Counted from the first letter of the stretch, positions 43,502 to 52,580 are shown. The stretch is 64,000 nt of DNA from Streptomyces caniferus (GCF_009811555.1 NZ_BLIN01000007.1:248001-312000); one strand, 5' to 3'. Translations and numbers: made by a program. The notes: generated by a model from the sequence alone, not told the origin.

Positions 43502-44692
43502 TCAGGCCCGGGTGTGGGCGGACAGGGTGGCCAGGCCCCGGGCCAGGTCCTCCTTGAGATCGTCGAGGGCTTCGAAGCCGGCGTGCACGCGCAGCAGGGG
43601 GCCGCGGCCCGTCCAGGTGCCCGGGAGGCGGTGGGTGACCGGGTCGGCCGGCACGATCAGGCTCTCGTAGCCGCCGTAGCTGTGGCCGAGGCCGAACAGC
43701 CGCAGCTCCCCGAGCAACGCGTCCACGGCGGGCTTGCCGGGCCCGGGTGCGAGTTCGAGGCCGAACAGGCCCGCGGCGCCGGTGAAGTCCCGGCACCACA
43801 GTTCGTGCCCGGGGTCGCCCGGCAGCGCCGGGTGCAGCACGGCGCGCACCCCCTCCTGTTCGCGCAACCAGGAGGCGAGGCCGACGGCTTGGTGATGGTG
43901 CTCACGCATCCGGACGCCCAGCGTACGGAGCCCGCGCAGGCCCAGATAGACGTCGTCCGCGCCGGCGCACTGGCCGAGCCGGATCGCCGTGGCGCGCACC
44001 GCGGGGTAGGTCTCCTCGGAGCACACGATGGCCCCGAGGATGCTGTCGGCGTGACCGGTGAGGTACTTCGTCGCCGAGTGCACGACGACATCGGCGCCCA
44101 GCTCCAGGGGGCGGTGAAAGACGGGGGTGGCCCAGGTGTTGTCGATGAGGGTGACCACGTCGTGGTTGCGGCACACGCTCGTGACGGCAGGGACGTCCTG
44201 TACCTCGAAGGTCGTGGAGCCGGGTGACTCCAGGCAGACGAGGCGCGTGGTGGGGCGGATCAGGTCCTCGATGGACTTGTCCGTACGGGGGTCGTAGTAC
44301 TCCGTCTCCACGCCCAGATCGGCCAGCGAGTTGCAGAATTTGCGGGTGGGCAGATAGACGGAGTCGCTCACGAGGATGTGGTCGCCGGCCCGGACGAACG
44401 ACAGGATCGCCGTGGTGATCGCCGCGAGACCCGAGCAGGTGGCGACGGCGGCGTGCCCGCCCTCCAGATCGGTCAGTGCGGTCTCGAAGGCGCGGCCGGT
44501 GGGTGTGCCGAAGCGGCCGTAGACCGGCATCCGGCGCTTGAGGGGGTCGGCCTGCGAGGCGTCCAGCGCGGCCACGTTCTCGTAGAGCACCGTCGAGGCG
44601 CGGTGGACGGGCGGGTTGACGTAGCCGTGCTGTTGCCGCGGGTCGGAGCCGGCGTGCACGAACCGGGTGTCCATCGAAGGCCGGCCGGTCAT
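43502..44692 (-). CDS. MetC-type PLP lyase (cystathionine beta-lyase-like)
   Basis: A 396-residue fold-type I PLP enzyme. It matches the proteobacterial MetC pattern: NPPVHRASTVLYENV, MPVYGRFGTPTGRAFE, VCLESPGSTTFEVQDVPA, LIDNTWATPVFHRPLELGAD, the Schiff-base lysine SATKYLTGHADS (Lys209), and the late SYGGYESLIVPADPV. The activity is expected to be C-S cleavage in cystathionine or cysteine, giving thiol and pyruvate. It is the last gene of the operon and overlaps the exporter by 4 nt, so it likely provides or processes a sulfur unit for the product. Confidence 0.88.
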   Translation of the reverse strand: MTGRPSMDTRFVHAGSDPRQQHGYVNPPVHRASTVLYENVAALDASQADPLKRRMPVYGRFGTPTGRAFETALTDLEGGHAAVATCSGLAAITTAILSFVRAGDHILVSDSVYLPTRKFCNSLADLGVETEYYDPRTDKSIEDLIRPTTRLVCLESPGSTTFEVQDVPAVTSVCRNHDVVTLIDNTWATPVFHRPLELGADVVVHSATKYLTGHADSILGAIVCSEETYPAVRATAIRLGQCAGADDVYLGLRGLRTLGVRMREHHHQAVGLASWLREQEGVRAVLHPALPGDPGHELWCRDFTGAAGLFGLELAPGPGKPAVDALLGELRLFGLGHSYGGYESLIVPADPVTHRLPGTWTGRGPLLRVHAGFEALDDLKEDLARGLATLSAHTRA

Positions 44693-45942
44693 GACACCAC
44701 TTCCAGATCCGACTGCTCGTCGTGGGGTGCGGCCGCCACGGTCCGGCGGCCGCCGAGTACCAGGGCGATGGCTGCCGCGACGGCGCACTGCACGGCGACG
44801 GCGGTCCAGAACATCCCCAGGTCGTGTGCGCTTTCGTAGTGGGCGAAGAGAAAGCCGCCCACGACACCGGCGAGGAGGCCGCCGACACCCGCCGTCAGCC
44901 GCTGGACGCCGAAGGCGAAGGTCGGATTGCTCGGTATGCGGTCGACCATTTCCAGGTCACAGCGCAGGAAGAGGAACACCTCACCGAGGCTGAAGAGCAC
45001 GGTGCCGCCCAACAGGGCAGCCGTGTGCCCCAGCGACATCACGGCCGTCCCGGCAGCCATCAAGGCGAATGAGCCGGCCACCAGGCGGCGGTAGTCGGCC
45101 CGCGCGATCCAGCCCGACAACGGCGGCTGGAGGGCCACCATCATGGCGCAGTTGACGAGCATGGCCCAGCCGAGGACCTGGATGTTGTGCACACCCGCGG
45201 CGTACAGACCGAGGAAGCTCTGGAAGAAGAAGTAGAGGTAGAAAGCCAGGGCCGTGAAGAACACCGGCCGCAGGGCGCCGCGCAGTGTCCGGAGCTTCCC
45301 GTCGGGGGCGGGCCCGTCGACGCCGACGCCGCCCGGTGCGGCGTCCCGGCGGCGTGCGAGGGGCTGCATGGTGAGCTGGTGGGCCAGGGTGATCACACCG
45401 AACAGCGCCGCGGCGCCGAGCAGCAGCGCCACCGGATCGGCGTCGATCAGGACCGCGGCCAGCAACGGCCCGAGCCCCATCCCGGCGTTGAGGGCCGCGC
45501 TGCTGACCCCGAGGAACAGCGGCCGCAGCTCGTCGGAGACGCAGGTGACGATGTACGCCTTGTTCGCCGGGAGGTAGAGCGCCGGCCCGGCGGCGACGAG
45601 AACCACCGCCGGGTAGGCGACCCAGGGGACCTTCACGGCAAGCCCCAGCAGGAGCAGACCCGTGGTCCGCAGAGCGAGGGAGCCGACCATCGTCCGCTTG
45701 AGGCCGAGCCGGTCCACGACCAGGCCGCCCAGGATGCTGCCGCCGAACTGGATGAACGTGGCGACGGCCACCAGTACGCCGGCCAGGCGGACGTCCAGGC
45801 CCACCGCTTGGACCATCAGGACGCCGATGAACGGGGTGACCATGTAACTGCCGAGTGCGACCACGAAGGACAGCACGATCAGCGACTTGAGGCTCGACGA
45901 CAGCCCCCTGAACGTGTGCCACTTGGCCGAGAGTGCGGACAT
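44689..45942 (-). CDS. MFS exporter
   Basis: A 417-residue major-facilitator protein with 12 predicted TM helices. The family loop GGLVVDRLGLKRTMVGSLAL lies between TM2 and TM3. The two halves are separated by a cytoplasmic loop (LARRRDAAPGGVGVDGPAPD). The start shares a base with the sulfurtransferase stop and its stop overlaps the lyase start. It belongs with small drug or dipeptide exporters of biosynthetic clusters, so self-protecting export of the cluster product is likely. Confidence 0.88.
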   Translation of the reverse strand: MSALSAKWHTFRGLSSSLKSLIVLSFVVALGSYMVTPFIGVLMVQAVGLDVRLAGVLVAVATFIQFGGSILGGLVVDRLGLKRTMVGSLALRTTGLLLLGLAVKVPWVAYPAVVLVAAGPALYLPANKAYIVTCVSDELRPLFLGVSSAALNAGMGLGPLLAAVLIDADPVALLLGAAALFGVITLAHQLTMQPLARRRDAAPGGVGVDGPAPDGKLRTLRGALRPVFFTALAFYLYFFFQSFLGLYAAGVHNIQVLGWAMLVNCAMMVALQPPLSGWIARADYRRLVAGSFALMAAGTAVMSLGHTAALLGGTVLFSLGEVFLFLRCDLEMVDRIPSNPTFAFGVQRLTAGVGGLLAGVVGGFLFAHYESAHDLGMFWTAVAVQCAVAAAIALVLGGRRTVAAAPHDEQSDLEVVS

Positions 45943-46811
45943 CACGCCGACGGCCCTCCGCTCTGCGGACCGGTGACGACCGGCCGGTCCGCGTGCGGCA
46001 GACCCCATTCGCTCCAGGACCCGTCGTACACGGCCAGGTCGTCGTATCCGGCCAGCTCGGCCCCCAGCGCCAGGATGCAGGCGGTGACGCCGGATCCGCA
46101 GCTGAAGACCAGGCGCCGACGCTCTCCGGCGAGCGGGGCGAACGCGTCGCGCAGCTGCGACGCGGGCCGCATCCGGCCGTCCCGTTGGAGCTCGCCGAAC
46201 GGCAGGTTGAGCGCTCCGGGCATATGGCCGGGACGCAGCCCGGGGCGGGGCTCGGCGACCGCTCCGGCGAAGCGGTCGCGGGTGCGGGCGTCGAGGACCG
46301 CCGAGGCCGGATCGGTCAGGGCCGCGGCGACCGCGTCGCTGCCGACGATCAGGCCGGGACGCGGCCGTGCGGTGAAGCCGCCGGGGCGTGCGGCGGCCGC
46401 GGGTGCGCCGGTTTCGCATGGCAGCCCGGCGGCGCGCCAGGCGGGCAGGCCGCCGTCGAGCACGGCCACCCGCTCCAGGCCCATGGCCCGCAGCATCCAC
46501 CATGCGCGGGCACTGGAGTAGAGGCCCGCGCCGTCGTAGACGACGACGGTGTCGCCGTCGTCCACGCCCAGCGCGCGCAGTTCCCGGGTGAAGTGGTCGG
46601 CACCGGGCATCGTGTGCGGCAGCGGACCGGAGTGGTCCGAGAGCGCGCCGTCGATGTCGAAGGGCCGTGCCCCCGGGATCCGTTCGCCGGCGTCGCGGTG
46701 CGCGCCGATCGAGGCGTCGAGCACCACCAGCCCGGGGGCGCCCAGCCGCGGCGCCACCCAGTCCGTACCGACCAGCGGGCCCGGCAGGGTGCCGGGCGCC
46801 CGCCCGCTCAT
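45942..46811 (-). CDS. Two-domain rhodanese, 3-mercaptopyruvate sulfurtransferase-like
   Basis: A 289-residue protein with two rhodanese domains. The first is inactive (VVVYDGAGLYSSARAWWMLR). The second carries the active-site loop VFSCGSGVTACILAL with Cys238; CGSGVT is the SseA/mercaptopyruvate sulfurtransferase form, not the CRxGxR of thiosulfate rhodanese. Such enzymes move sulfur from 3-mercaptopyruvate to thiols or proteins as a persulfide. It overlaps the ATP-grasp gene upstream by 4 nt. Inside this operon it suggests a sulfur transfer step. Confidence 0.9.
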   Translation of the reverse strand: MSGRAPGTLPGPLVGTDWVAPRLGAPGLVVLDASIGAHRDAGERIPGARPFDIDGALSDHSGPLPHTMPGADHFTRELRALGVDDGDTVVVYDGAGLYSSARAWWMLRAMGLERVAVLDGGLPAWRAAGLPCETGAPAAAARPGGFTARPRPGLIVGSDAVAAALTDPASAVLDARTRDRFAGAVAEPRPGLRPGHMPGALNLPFGELQRDGRMRPASQLRDAFAPLAGERRRLVFSCGSGVTACILALGAELAGYDDLAVYDGSWSEWGLPHADRPVVTGPQSGGPSA

Positions 46812-48019
46812 CGCGTGCCTCCGGTGGAAGCGGGGAACCACTGGGCGCGGTCGGCGAACCAGGTCGCCACGTTCTCCAGGTTGGCCGCCACGTCCTCCTC
46901 GGTGTCGCCGCCGACGACGTAACCGGCCAGGAAGAGGCCGGACTTGACCCCGCCGTGGTACTCCTCGCCGACCGTGCCGGTGAGCGCGACCTCCTTGACG
47001 CACGCCGGCTCGTCACCGGAGGGCAGATGGGTCAGCACGCCGTCCGAGGGCGGGATGCACAGGGCGCCGGTGGGCCGGTAGGCGGGGGTGCCCAGGGTGC
47101 TGGGGAGGCCGCATTCGGCATACAGCCACTCCTTGTCGAGATCGATGCCGAAGGCGTGCCGGACCATGGCGCTGATCATCCCGCCGCCGGTCCGGCTGGC
47201 GATCTCGCAGAACACCGTCCGGTCGTCGGGGGTGATCCACAGTTCCGCGTGAAAGGCGGTGTGTGGTGGCGTGGGCAGCTCCGCCAGCACCGCCCTGGCC
47301 GCCTTGAGCAACCTGTCGTGGACGGGATCCTGGGGTGTCAGCGGGAGGTTGGCCACCCAGTGGTTCGCCCGGAAGGACAGGCAGTCGTTGAGGTAGCGGA
47401 AAGGGTGTGCGAACACCACCTCGCCGTTCACGACCAGCCCGTCCACGTGGTACATCTGCCCGGGTACGAACACCTCGATCTCGCTCGCGCCGCGCCAGGG
47501 ACGGGCGAGGTAGGCGTCCAGCTCGGCCTCGTCACGGATGATGGCCGCTCCCAGCGAGCCGGACTCCGAGAGCGGCTTGATCACCACGGGATAGCCGTGC
47601 TCGGCGACGAACTCCAGGGCGGTGTAGGCCGAATCCAGGGGCCGGTAGACGGGAATCTCCACCGGGCCCCCGACGAGGCGGTCCTTCATGACCACCTTGT
47701 CGCGGAAGGCCAGGGCGCTGGCGGTCCGCTGTCCCGGCAGGTCCAGCAGGTCGCGCAGCTGGGCGGCGCGTACCACGTCCGCCTCGGCGCGGGCGAAGAC
47801 GGCCGTGACGGCGTGCTCGCGGGCCAGGCGCAGTGCCGTCTTCTCGACGAGCTGGTTGGTGTCGTAGTCGTCGAAGGCGTGCACATGGGGCAAGTGGCCG
47901 TATCCGGCGGCGAACTCGGTGGTGGTGAGGAGGACCGGAACGATGCCGGTGCCGGCCAGCCAGCGGTCGTAAGGGGTCTTGGCGTAGGGCGTCTTGGCGA
48001 AGACGAGGACGTGCGGCAT
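46808..48019 (-). CDS. ATP-grasp ligase 1
   Basis: A 403-residue ATP-grasp enzyme of the carboxylate-amine ligase type. The preATP-grasp half begins MPHVLVFAKTPYAKTPYDRW. The ATP-grasp part has FRDKVVMKDRL, YPVVIKPLSESGSLGAAIIR (phosphate loop), EVFVPGQMYHVDGLVV and the metal site AELWITPDDRTVFCEIASRTGGG. It would join a carboxylate to an amine or amino acid. It overlaps the sulfurtransferase by 4 nt and follows the radical SAM gene by 14 nt. A short intact duplication, KTPYAKTPYD, lies near its N terminus. Confidence 0.88.
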   Translation of the reverse strand: MPHVLVFAKTPYAKTPYDRWLAGTGIVPVLLTTTEFAAGYGHLPHVHAFDDYDTNQLVEKTALRLAREHAVTAVFARAEADVVRAAQLRDLLDLPGQRTASALAFRDKVVMKDRLVGGPVEIPVYRPLDSAYTALEFVAEHGYPVVIKPLSESGSLGAAIIRDEAELDAYLARPWRGASEIEVFVPGQMYHVDGLVVNGEVVFAHPFRYLNDCLSFRANHWVANLPLTPQDPVHDRLLKAARAVLAELPTPPHTAFHAELWITPDDRTVFCEIASRTGGGMISAMVRHAFGIDLDKEWLYAECGLPSTLGTPAYRPTGALCIPPSDGVLTHLPSGDEPACVKEVALTGTVGEEYHGGVKSGLFLAGYVVGGDTEEDVAANLENVATWFADRAQWFPASTGGTR

Positions 48020-48033
48020 GTGCGTGTTCTCCT

Positions 48034-49302
48034 TCAGCCCGTCGTCTCGACGAGAGGGAGCCGGCGGCGCGCGGGGACCCGGGAGACCAGCTGCTGCTCC
48101 TGGGCGAGTTCGCGGGCGAAGCAGCCGTCCTTGTAGACGCCGGAGAGGCGCTTGTTGGTGAACGCCTCGATGGCCGCGTGGTCGAACTCCAGGTCGTAGC
48201 GGACGTCTTCGCCCCCGTCGGCGACCGTGCGGACGAGGATGCCCAGGTGCGGCTCGAAGGTGTTGACGCAGCCGACGATGTCACCGATCTTCTCGCGGCG
48301 CCCGTCCGCGGACTCCGACAGCACGCTCTCCTGAGTGGGGATGGCGGCGAACAGCTGGCGGCCGGCCCGGCACCAGCCGACATGCCCGGGGAACCCCATG
48401 GCCTTGATCCCGAAGGTCCCGAAGTCCTCGCTCACGCCGAGCTGGAAGCTCAGCTCGACGTTCTCGTGCAGCCACTTGAAGTCGCGGTAGGCCTGCTCGA
48501 TCTCCTCGTAGCTGAGCTGGAGTTCGGGGTGCCGGCCGCCGTGGTCGGAGAAGTTGTTGAAGCGGACCGTGTCGACGCCCAGCTTGTTGAAGTAGTGGGC
48601 GTAGCGCTCCAGGGACCGGCGGCCGTGGTTGTGCCGGCCGATGGTGACGCCGATGTTGACCCGGAAGGCGTCCGACCGGTCGGCGTCCGCGGGAAGCGTG
48701 CTGCGGTAGTGGTCGTTGTAGTGGTCGATCCGGCGCAGCACCTCCTCCGTGTTCGCCCCGCTGAAGACGCCCTTGATCGGGTAGCTGCCGTCGTCGATGA
48801 CGGCCAGGTCCTCGTCGATGACGCCGTGGTAGGTGATGGAGATGGTGCCGTAGCCGTTGACCCGGGCGAGGTCGAGAAGCTCCAGGTAGTTGTCGGCGAG
48901 CAGCGGGCGGCCGCTGGTCCAGGCGTCGCCCTTCTCCATGGTCTCGGTGGGCTTGTGGTCGGATTCCTGCCGGAACTCACGGTTGTTGGCGGGCCCGTAG
49001 ATGCGCATGAACTCACCGTCGTACGCGAAGCTGTCCACGTACCGCGGGTAGACGTGGTAGCCGTGTGACTGGAGGCCGGAGAGGATCCGGGGGCCTTCCT
49101 CCATGGCGAACGACTTGTCGTAGACCTTCTCGTAGTTGACGAACCAACAGTGCGTACATTTCTGTCCGCAGGTGTTCTTTCCGACCTTGGTGTCCAGGTC
49201 GAGGTAGATGTGGATCTCCTCGGGCTTGATCTCCTGGAACGGCGTCGTGAACGGCGCGTCTCCGTGGAAATCGTAGGAAATCGGCGCGTTGTCGGCAGGC
49301 AT
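48034..49302 (-). CDS. Radical SAM enzyme
   Basis: A 422-residue protein. The [4Fe-4S] motif is CGQKCTHCW (Cys45, Cys49, Cys52; Cx3Cx2C), within IHIYLDLDTKVGKNTC, and the barrel continues with YVDSFAYDGEFMRIYG, GYGTISITYHGVIDED and VNIGVTIGRHNHGRRSLERY. A Cys at the GWCRAG loop and two later Cys (IVGCVNTF, KDGCFAREL) could hold a second cluster or substrate. There is no B12-binding or SPASM domain that I can recognise. The ATG of MPADNAPISYDFHG follows GGGGG. No precursor-peptide gene is in the 129-nt gap upstream, so a small-molecule substrate is likelier than a RiPP. Confidence 0.88.
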   Translation of the reverse strand: MPADNAPISYDFHGDAPFTTPFQEIKPEEIHIYLDLDTKVGKNTCGQKCTHCWFVNYEKVYDKSFAMEEGPRILSGLQSHGYHVYPRYVDSFAYDGEFMRIYGPANNREFRQESDHKPTETMEKGDAWTSGRPLLADNYLELLDLARVNGYGTISITYHGVIDEDLAVIDDGSYPIKGVFSGANTEEVLRRIDHYNDHYRSTLPADADRSDAFRVNIGVTIGRHNHGRRSLERYAHYFNKLGVDTVRFNNFSDHGGRHPELQLSYEEIEQAYRDFKWLHENVELSFQLGVSEDFGTFGIKAMGFPGHVGWCRAGRQLFAAIPTQESVLSESADGRREKIGDIVGCVNTFEPHLGILVRTVADGGEDVRYDLEFDHAAIEAFTNKRLSGVYKDGCFARELAQEQQLVSRVPARRRLPLVETTG

Positions 49303-49431
49303 GGTTCCCCCCAGGGCGTGGTCGAGTCGTGTGACGAGTGATGAGAGAGGTACGGCTGTGATCGGCCTGGGGGTGGGGGGTGCCCTGTGGCAGGGCGGCC
49401 TCGGGCCGAAGTGCGTGAGTGGTGGTGCGTG

Positions 49432-50718
49432 TTACGCGACGGGTGCGGGCTGTGTGACGGTGCGCGGCGGGGCCGTCCTGTCCGGCGGAGCGGCGTCGGG
49501 CTGCGCGGGGGAGCGGGCTCCCGCGACGGTGCGCGCCGATGGCACGGGGGCGTCGGGTCGTGTGGTGACGATGGGCAACGCCGTCAGCTCGGCCACCGCC
49601 GCCACGCACGCCGCCGCGTCCGCGGCGGTGACGACGGCCGTGCCCAGGCGGTCGGTGGAGGACCTGAGCGGGCGGACCGGGTCGCCGGGCTCCACGGTGA
49701 CCTCCCACTCCACGATCGTTCCGTGGGCCAGTGACGGTGGTGGGGCGACGGCGGTGACCGTGCCGGGCGGTGCGGTGAAGAAGACGGTCGCGGCCGTGGC
49801 GGCCGTGGCCTGCCCGCGCGGCACTCCCGCGCCGACCGCCCATCCGAGGGCGGCGACCCGCCAGTCGATGCCCGTGGTGAGCCGCACCAGGTCGGCGATG
49901 CCGTCGCCACCGAGGCGGTTGTGCGTCTCGATCACGATGACGCGGTCGCCGTCCACCTTGACCTCGGTGTGGCTCGGCCCGTCCGTCAGCCCGAGGGCGT
50001 CGAGCAGCTGTCCGACCGCCTCCTCGACCCGGGCCCGCCCGCGGGCGTCCAGGGCCGGCGGCGGCATCATGTGGCTGACCTCGACGAAGCTGCCCGCCGT
50101 TCCCTTCTGGGCGATGCCGACGACGGTGTGCCGGCCGCCGGCGGACAGCGTCTCCACGCTGAACTCCAGCCCGCCGACGAAGGCTTCCAGCAGGGTGCCG
50201 GCGGTCCGGCGGTCCGCCGGCAGGTCCGCCGCACGGTCCAGCAGGGCGACGGCAATGCTGCCGACGCCGCTGACGGGCTTGGCCACCACGGGGGTGTGCC
50301 CGGCGAACAGCCGGGCCACCGCGTCCGGGTCGCCGCCGGAGGCGAAGGCCGGGTTCAGATGTGGCGCCTTGCGTGCGAGGACCCGCCGCATCTCCAGCTT
50401 GTCGCGGGTGTGCCGGACGACTGCGGGGGCGACCCCCCGCACGCCGAGCCGCTCCGCCGCCGCGGCCGCCGGCTCCAGACCGAGCTCGGTGAGCGAGACG
50501 ACGGCGGTGGGCGACAACGGCTTGAGCACCTCGTCGACGAACGCGAGGAAGGCCGGGCCGTCGTGGAAGTCGACGGTGTGCACCTGCCGTGTGCCCGGCG
50601 TCCGGTCGTTCCGGTCCAGGGCCGGGGCCCCGGGCAGTTGTACATGAAGGAGATCACCGGGGAGAGCCTCGGCCGCTCGCGCGACCGTCGGATTGGCACC
50701 GATGACCACCAGGGTCAC
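49432..50718 (-). CDS. ATP-grasp ligase 2
   Basis: A 428-residue ATP-grasp enzyme, distantly similar to the first. It has MTLVVIGANPTVARAAEALP, RHTRDKLEMRRVLARKA, TPVVAKPVSGVGSIAVALLD (phosphate loop), VGGLEFSVETLSAGGRHTVV, and the metal site DGDRVIVIETHNRLGGDGIA. The last 40 residues are Pro/Ala-rich. The start is a GTG, overlapped by the stop of a short upstream frame. It is the first gene of the six-gene operon. Two ligases imply two amide bonds or one amide and one activation. Confidence 0.85.
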   Translation of the reverse strand: MTLVVIGANPTVARAAEALPGDLLHVQLPGAPALDRNDRTPGTRQVHTVDFHDGPAFLAFVDEVLKPLSPTAVVSLTELGLEPAAAAAERLGVRGVAPAVVRHTRDKLEMRRVLARKAPHLNPAFASGGDPDAVARLFAGHTPVVAKPVSGVGSIAVALLDRAADLPADRRTAGTLLEAFVGGLEFSVETLSAGGRHTVVGIAQKGTAGSFVEVSHMMPPPALDARGRARVEEAVGQLLDALGLTDGPSHTEVKVDGDRVIVIETHNRLGGDGIADLVRLTTGIDWRVAALGWAVGAGVPRGQATAATAATVFFTAPPGTVTAVAPPPSLAHGTIVEWEVTVEPGDPVRPLRSSTDRLGTAVVTAADAAACVAAVAELTALPIVTTRPDAPVPSARTVAGARSPAQPDAAPPDRTAPPRTVTQPAPVA

Positions 50719-50753
50719 GACAAGGTCTTTCTGATGTGCATGCTGCGGTACAC
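50715..50753 (-). CDS. Possible 12-codon leader peptide
   Basis: VYRSMHIRKTLS begins with a GTG preceded by GGGGGG at 6 nt and its TGA overlaps the GTG of ATP-grasp ligase 2 (GTGA). Overlap of this kind usually means translational coupling. The longer frame to 50960 lacks third-position GC bias, so only the end is proposed. Confidence 0.25.
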   Translation of the reverse strand: MYRSMHIRKTLS

Positions 50754-51332
50754 GTCTGGCCCCCCGTTTTCTTCAGGTCCGGGAACGCGTCCGCCGACGG
50801 CACCGGGACCACATGAACCGAGCCAACGCCAAACGGGGGCCGCAGCGCGACGACCGACCGTTCGAGTGGCGAGGCGATGACAAGGTCGCAGCGGTACTCC
50901 GCCCCTGTCAACAGACTTGCGCAAAGCTTGACTTGCCGGGAATTCCGCTCTGACCTGCATTTAGTCGCGGGGGCCACAGAATTGACCGAAACCATGCGAT
51001 GCCCGCCCCATATCCACCCCTGACGTCTTCCAGCCGATTCCACACCACCCCACACCGCCCGGAACTGAGCAGCAGCACCCGGCGCAAGGCCCGCTGCGGC
51101 AGGTCGGCACACGGGGCACAACGGGCATCCGATGCCCCTCCCGGGGGCTGCTTTCGGACAGGGTGCGACAGCATCCTTGACAGGAGCCATCCGTCTCTCC
51201 TCTTGGACGGTCACGGCCCCAGGAACCGGAGCGGCTACGCACAAGCGCATGCCTCCGGTTCGCGAGAAGACGCAGTCTCCGTACGGCGAACGAGGGGCGC
51301 CGCCCCGCCGGGCGGGACCTTGCGGACACCCC
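50754..51332. other. Non-coding leader region of the biosynthetic operon
   Basis: About 580 nt of lower GC with no frame of typical codon use on either strand. It holds one consensus -35-like TTGACA on the minus strand (50906-50911), about 190 nt before the ATP-grasp start, but no good -10 follows. The operon promoter and a long 5' leader must lie here. No precursor peptide was seen. Confidence 0.45.
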
Positions 51333-52550
51333 CTAGTTCTGCGAGACGTCCTTGACGAACAGGATGCCGTCGCAGTCCGCCAGGTGGGCCGGGGCGAGCG
51401 GGGCGTAACCGAACCAGGGGGATACGCGGGGCGCGGGCCATGTGCCGCCGAGGGCGGTGGCCAGCCGCGGGGCGTCGATGACGCAGTGGTCGTCCGGAAG
51501 TGCGTACAGGAGCCCTTCGAGGGTGTCCGGCGGCGGCGTGTCCACTCCCTGGTGCCGGATGGTGCCGAGGGCCGTGGGCACGAAGGAGTACCCCTCGCCG
51601 AGCCGGGCGCTCACCAGCGCACCGGCGCTCCACCACTCCACCGGCCCCTGCCACATCTGCATCGTGCTCTTCTCCCGTTGGAGATGGGAGTTGTGGGCGT
51701 GGACGAGTGCCGGGCCTCGGGCGGCGGTGGCAAGAAGGTTGTGAGCCATCATCAGATCCCGCAGTGCGCACAGCCGGGTCATGCGGGCCGCCGAGGTGTC
51801 GGCCATCCAGTGGTGGTAGCGCAGCAGGCCGGTCGCGGTGCGCCCGTACAGGCGCGCCCTGTCCCAGTCGTCCCGCGAGGTCTCCGTGATCAGGTGGGGT
51901 ATCTGGGTGTCGAGCAGCGCCACCAGGTCGTCGGCGAGCAGCCGCAGTTGGCCGGCCTCGGCCGACTGCCCCACGGACCGGGCGGGGTCCATCATCGCTT
52001 CGGGGTGGGTCCACCGGCCGTCGGCGCCGAGCAGGCGGTCGAGCGTTTCCCCGGTGCAGGGGAGCAGGTCCGCGTCCACCCGGGGCGAGAGGTAGCCGTG
52101 GAGTGCGGTGAGGGCCTGCCGGGGACTCGCGGCGTGGGTGATCTCCAGCGGGCCGTCGAAGCCGGCGAAGCGGAGCCGCTCGGACGCGGGCCGTTCGTCG
52201 TTGTCGGCGCGGACGTTGTAGGCGCGCATCCAGCGCACCAGCTCGCGGTTGGCCGCGGACGCACCGAAACCGTGGCTGAATCCATGCTCCATGACCTCGT
52301 CGAGAGTGCCCGTGCCCGAGGTGACGTAGTCGTCCACGACCAGGCCCCGCAGGCAGTCGCTCTCGATCGTGATCGTCCGGTAGCCCTCCTGCTCGACGAG
52401 CTGCCGGAAGAGCTCGTTGCGCAGGTCGAGCAGAGCGTCCTCACCGTGGGTCGGCTCGCCCAGGGCGAGCAGTTGCGGCCGGACCGGGAGCAGCCCCATG
52501 ACGGCAGCGGCCTCGACGGCATGGACGGTGTCCTTGATGTCAGTAGCCAT
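51333..52550 (-). CDS. Erythromycin esterase-family hydrolase
   Basis: A 405-residue protein of the EreA/EreB-like family. It has LLALGEPTHGEDALLDLRNE near residue 27 with the Glu/His pair, TITIESDCLRGLVVDDYV, HGFSHGFGASAANRELVRWM, and LVHAHNSHLQREKSTMQMW. The family contains macrolide esterases and many proteins of unknown substrate. The ATG at 52550 is close to the divergent double-MerR regulator, and only 58 nt separate the two genes, so that regulator probably controls it. It could be a resistance or detoxifying enzyme; the substrate is unknown. Confidence 0.85.
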   Translation of the reverse strand: MATDIKDTVHAVEAAAVMGLLPVRPQLLALGEPTHGEDALLDLRNELFRQLVEQEGYRTITIESDCLRGLVVDDYVTSGTGTLDEVMEHGFSHGFGASAANRELVRWMRAYNVRADNDERPASERLRFAGFDGPLEITHAASPRQALTALHGYLSPRVDADLLPCTGETLDRLLGADGRWTHPEAMMDPARSVGQSAEAGQLRLLADDLVALLDTQIPHLITETSRDDWDRARLYGRTATGLLRYHHWMADTSAARMTRLCALRDLMMAHNLLATAARGPALVHAHNSHLQREKSTMQMWQGPVEWWSAGALVSARLGEGYSFVPTALGTIRHQGVDTPPPDTLEGLLYALPDDHCVIDAPRLATALGGTWPAPRVSPWFGYAPLAPAHLADCDGILFVKDVSQN

Positions 52551-52569
52551 GCCGTAAACGGTATCGTTG

Positions 52570-52580
52570 AACCCTCGGTT
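52570..52580. promoter_or_regulatory. Dyad in the esterase/MerR divergent promoter
   Basis: AACC-CTC-GGTT is a small perfect dyad flanked by the direct repeat CGTTGAAC/GGTTGAAAC (about 52565-52584). It lies in the 58-nt intergenic space and is a plausible MerR-family site for both promoters. Confidence 0.45.

Noticed and set aside
49303..49431. Possible RiPP precursor peptide between ATP-grasp ligase 2 and the radical SAM gene
   Set aside because: The minus-strand frames have no start codon with a ribosome site and run through into the next gene. The encoded residues show no leader/core pattern.
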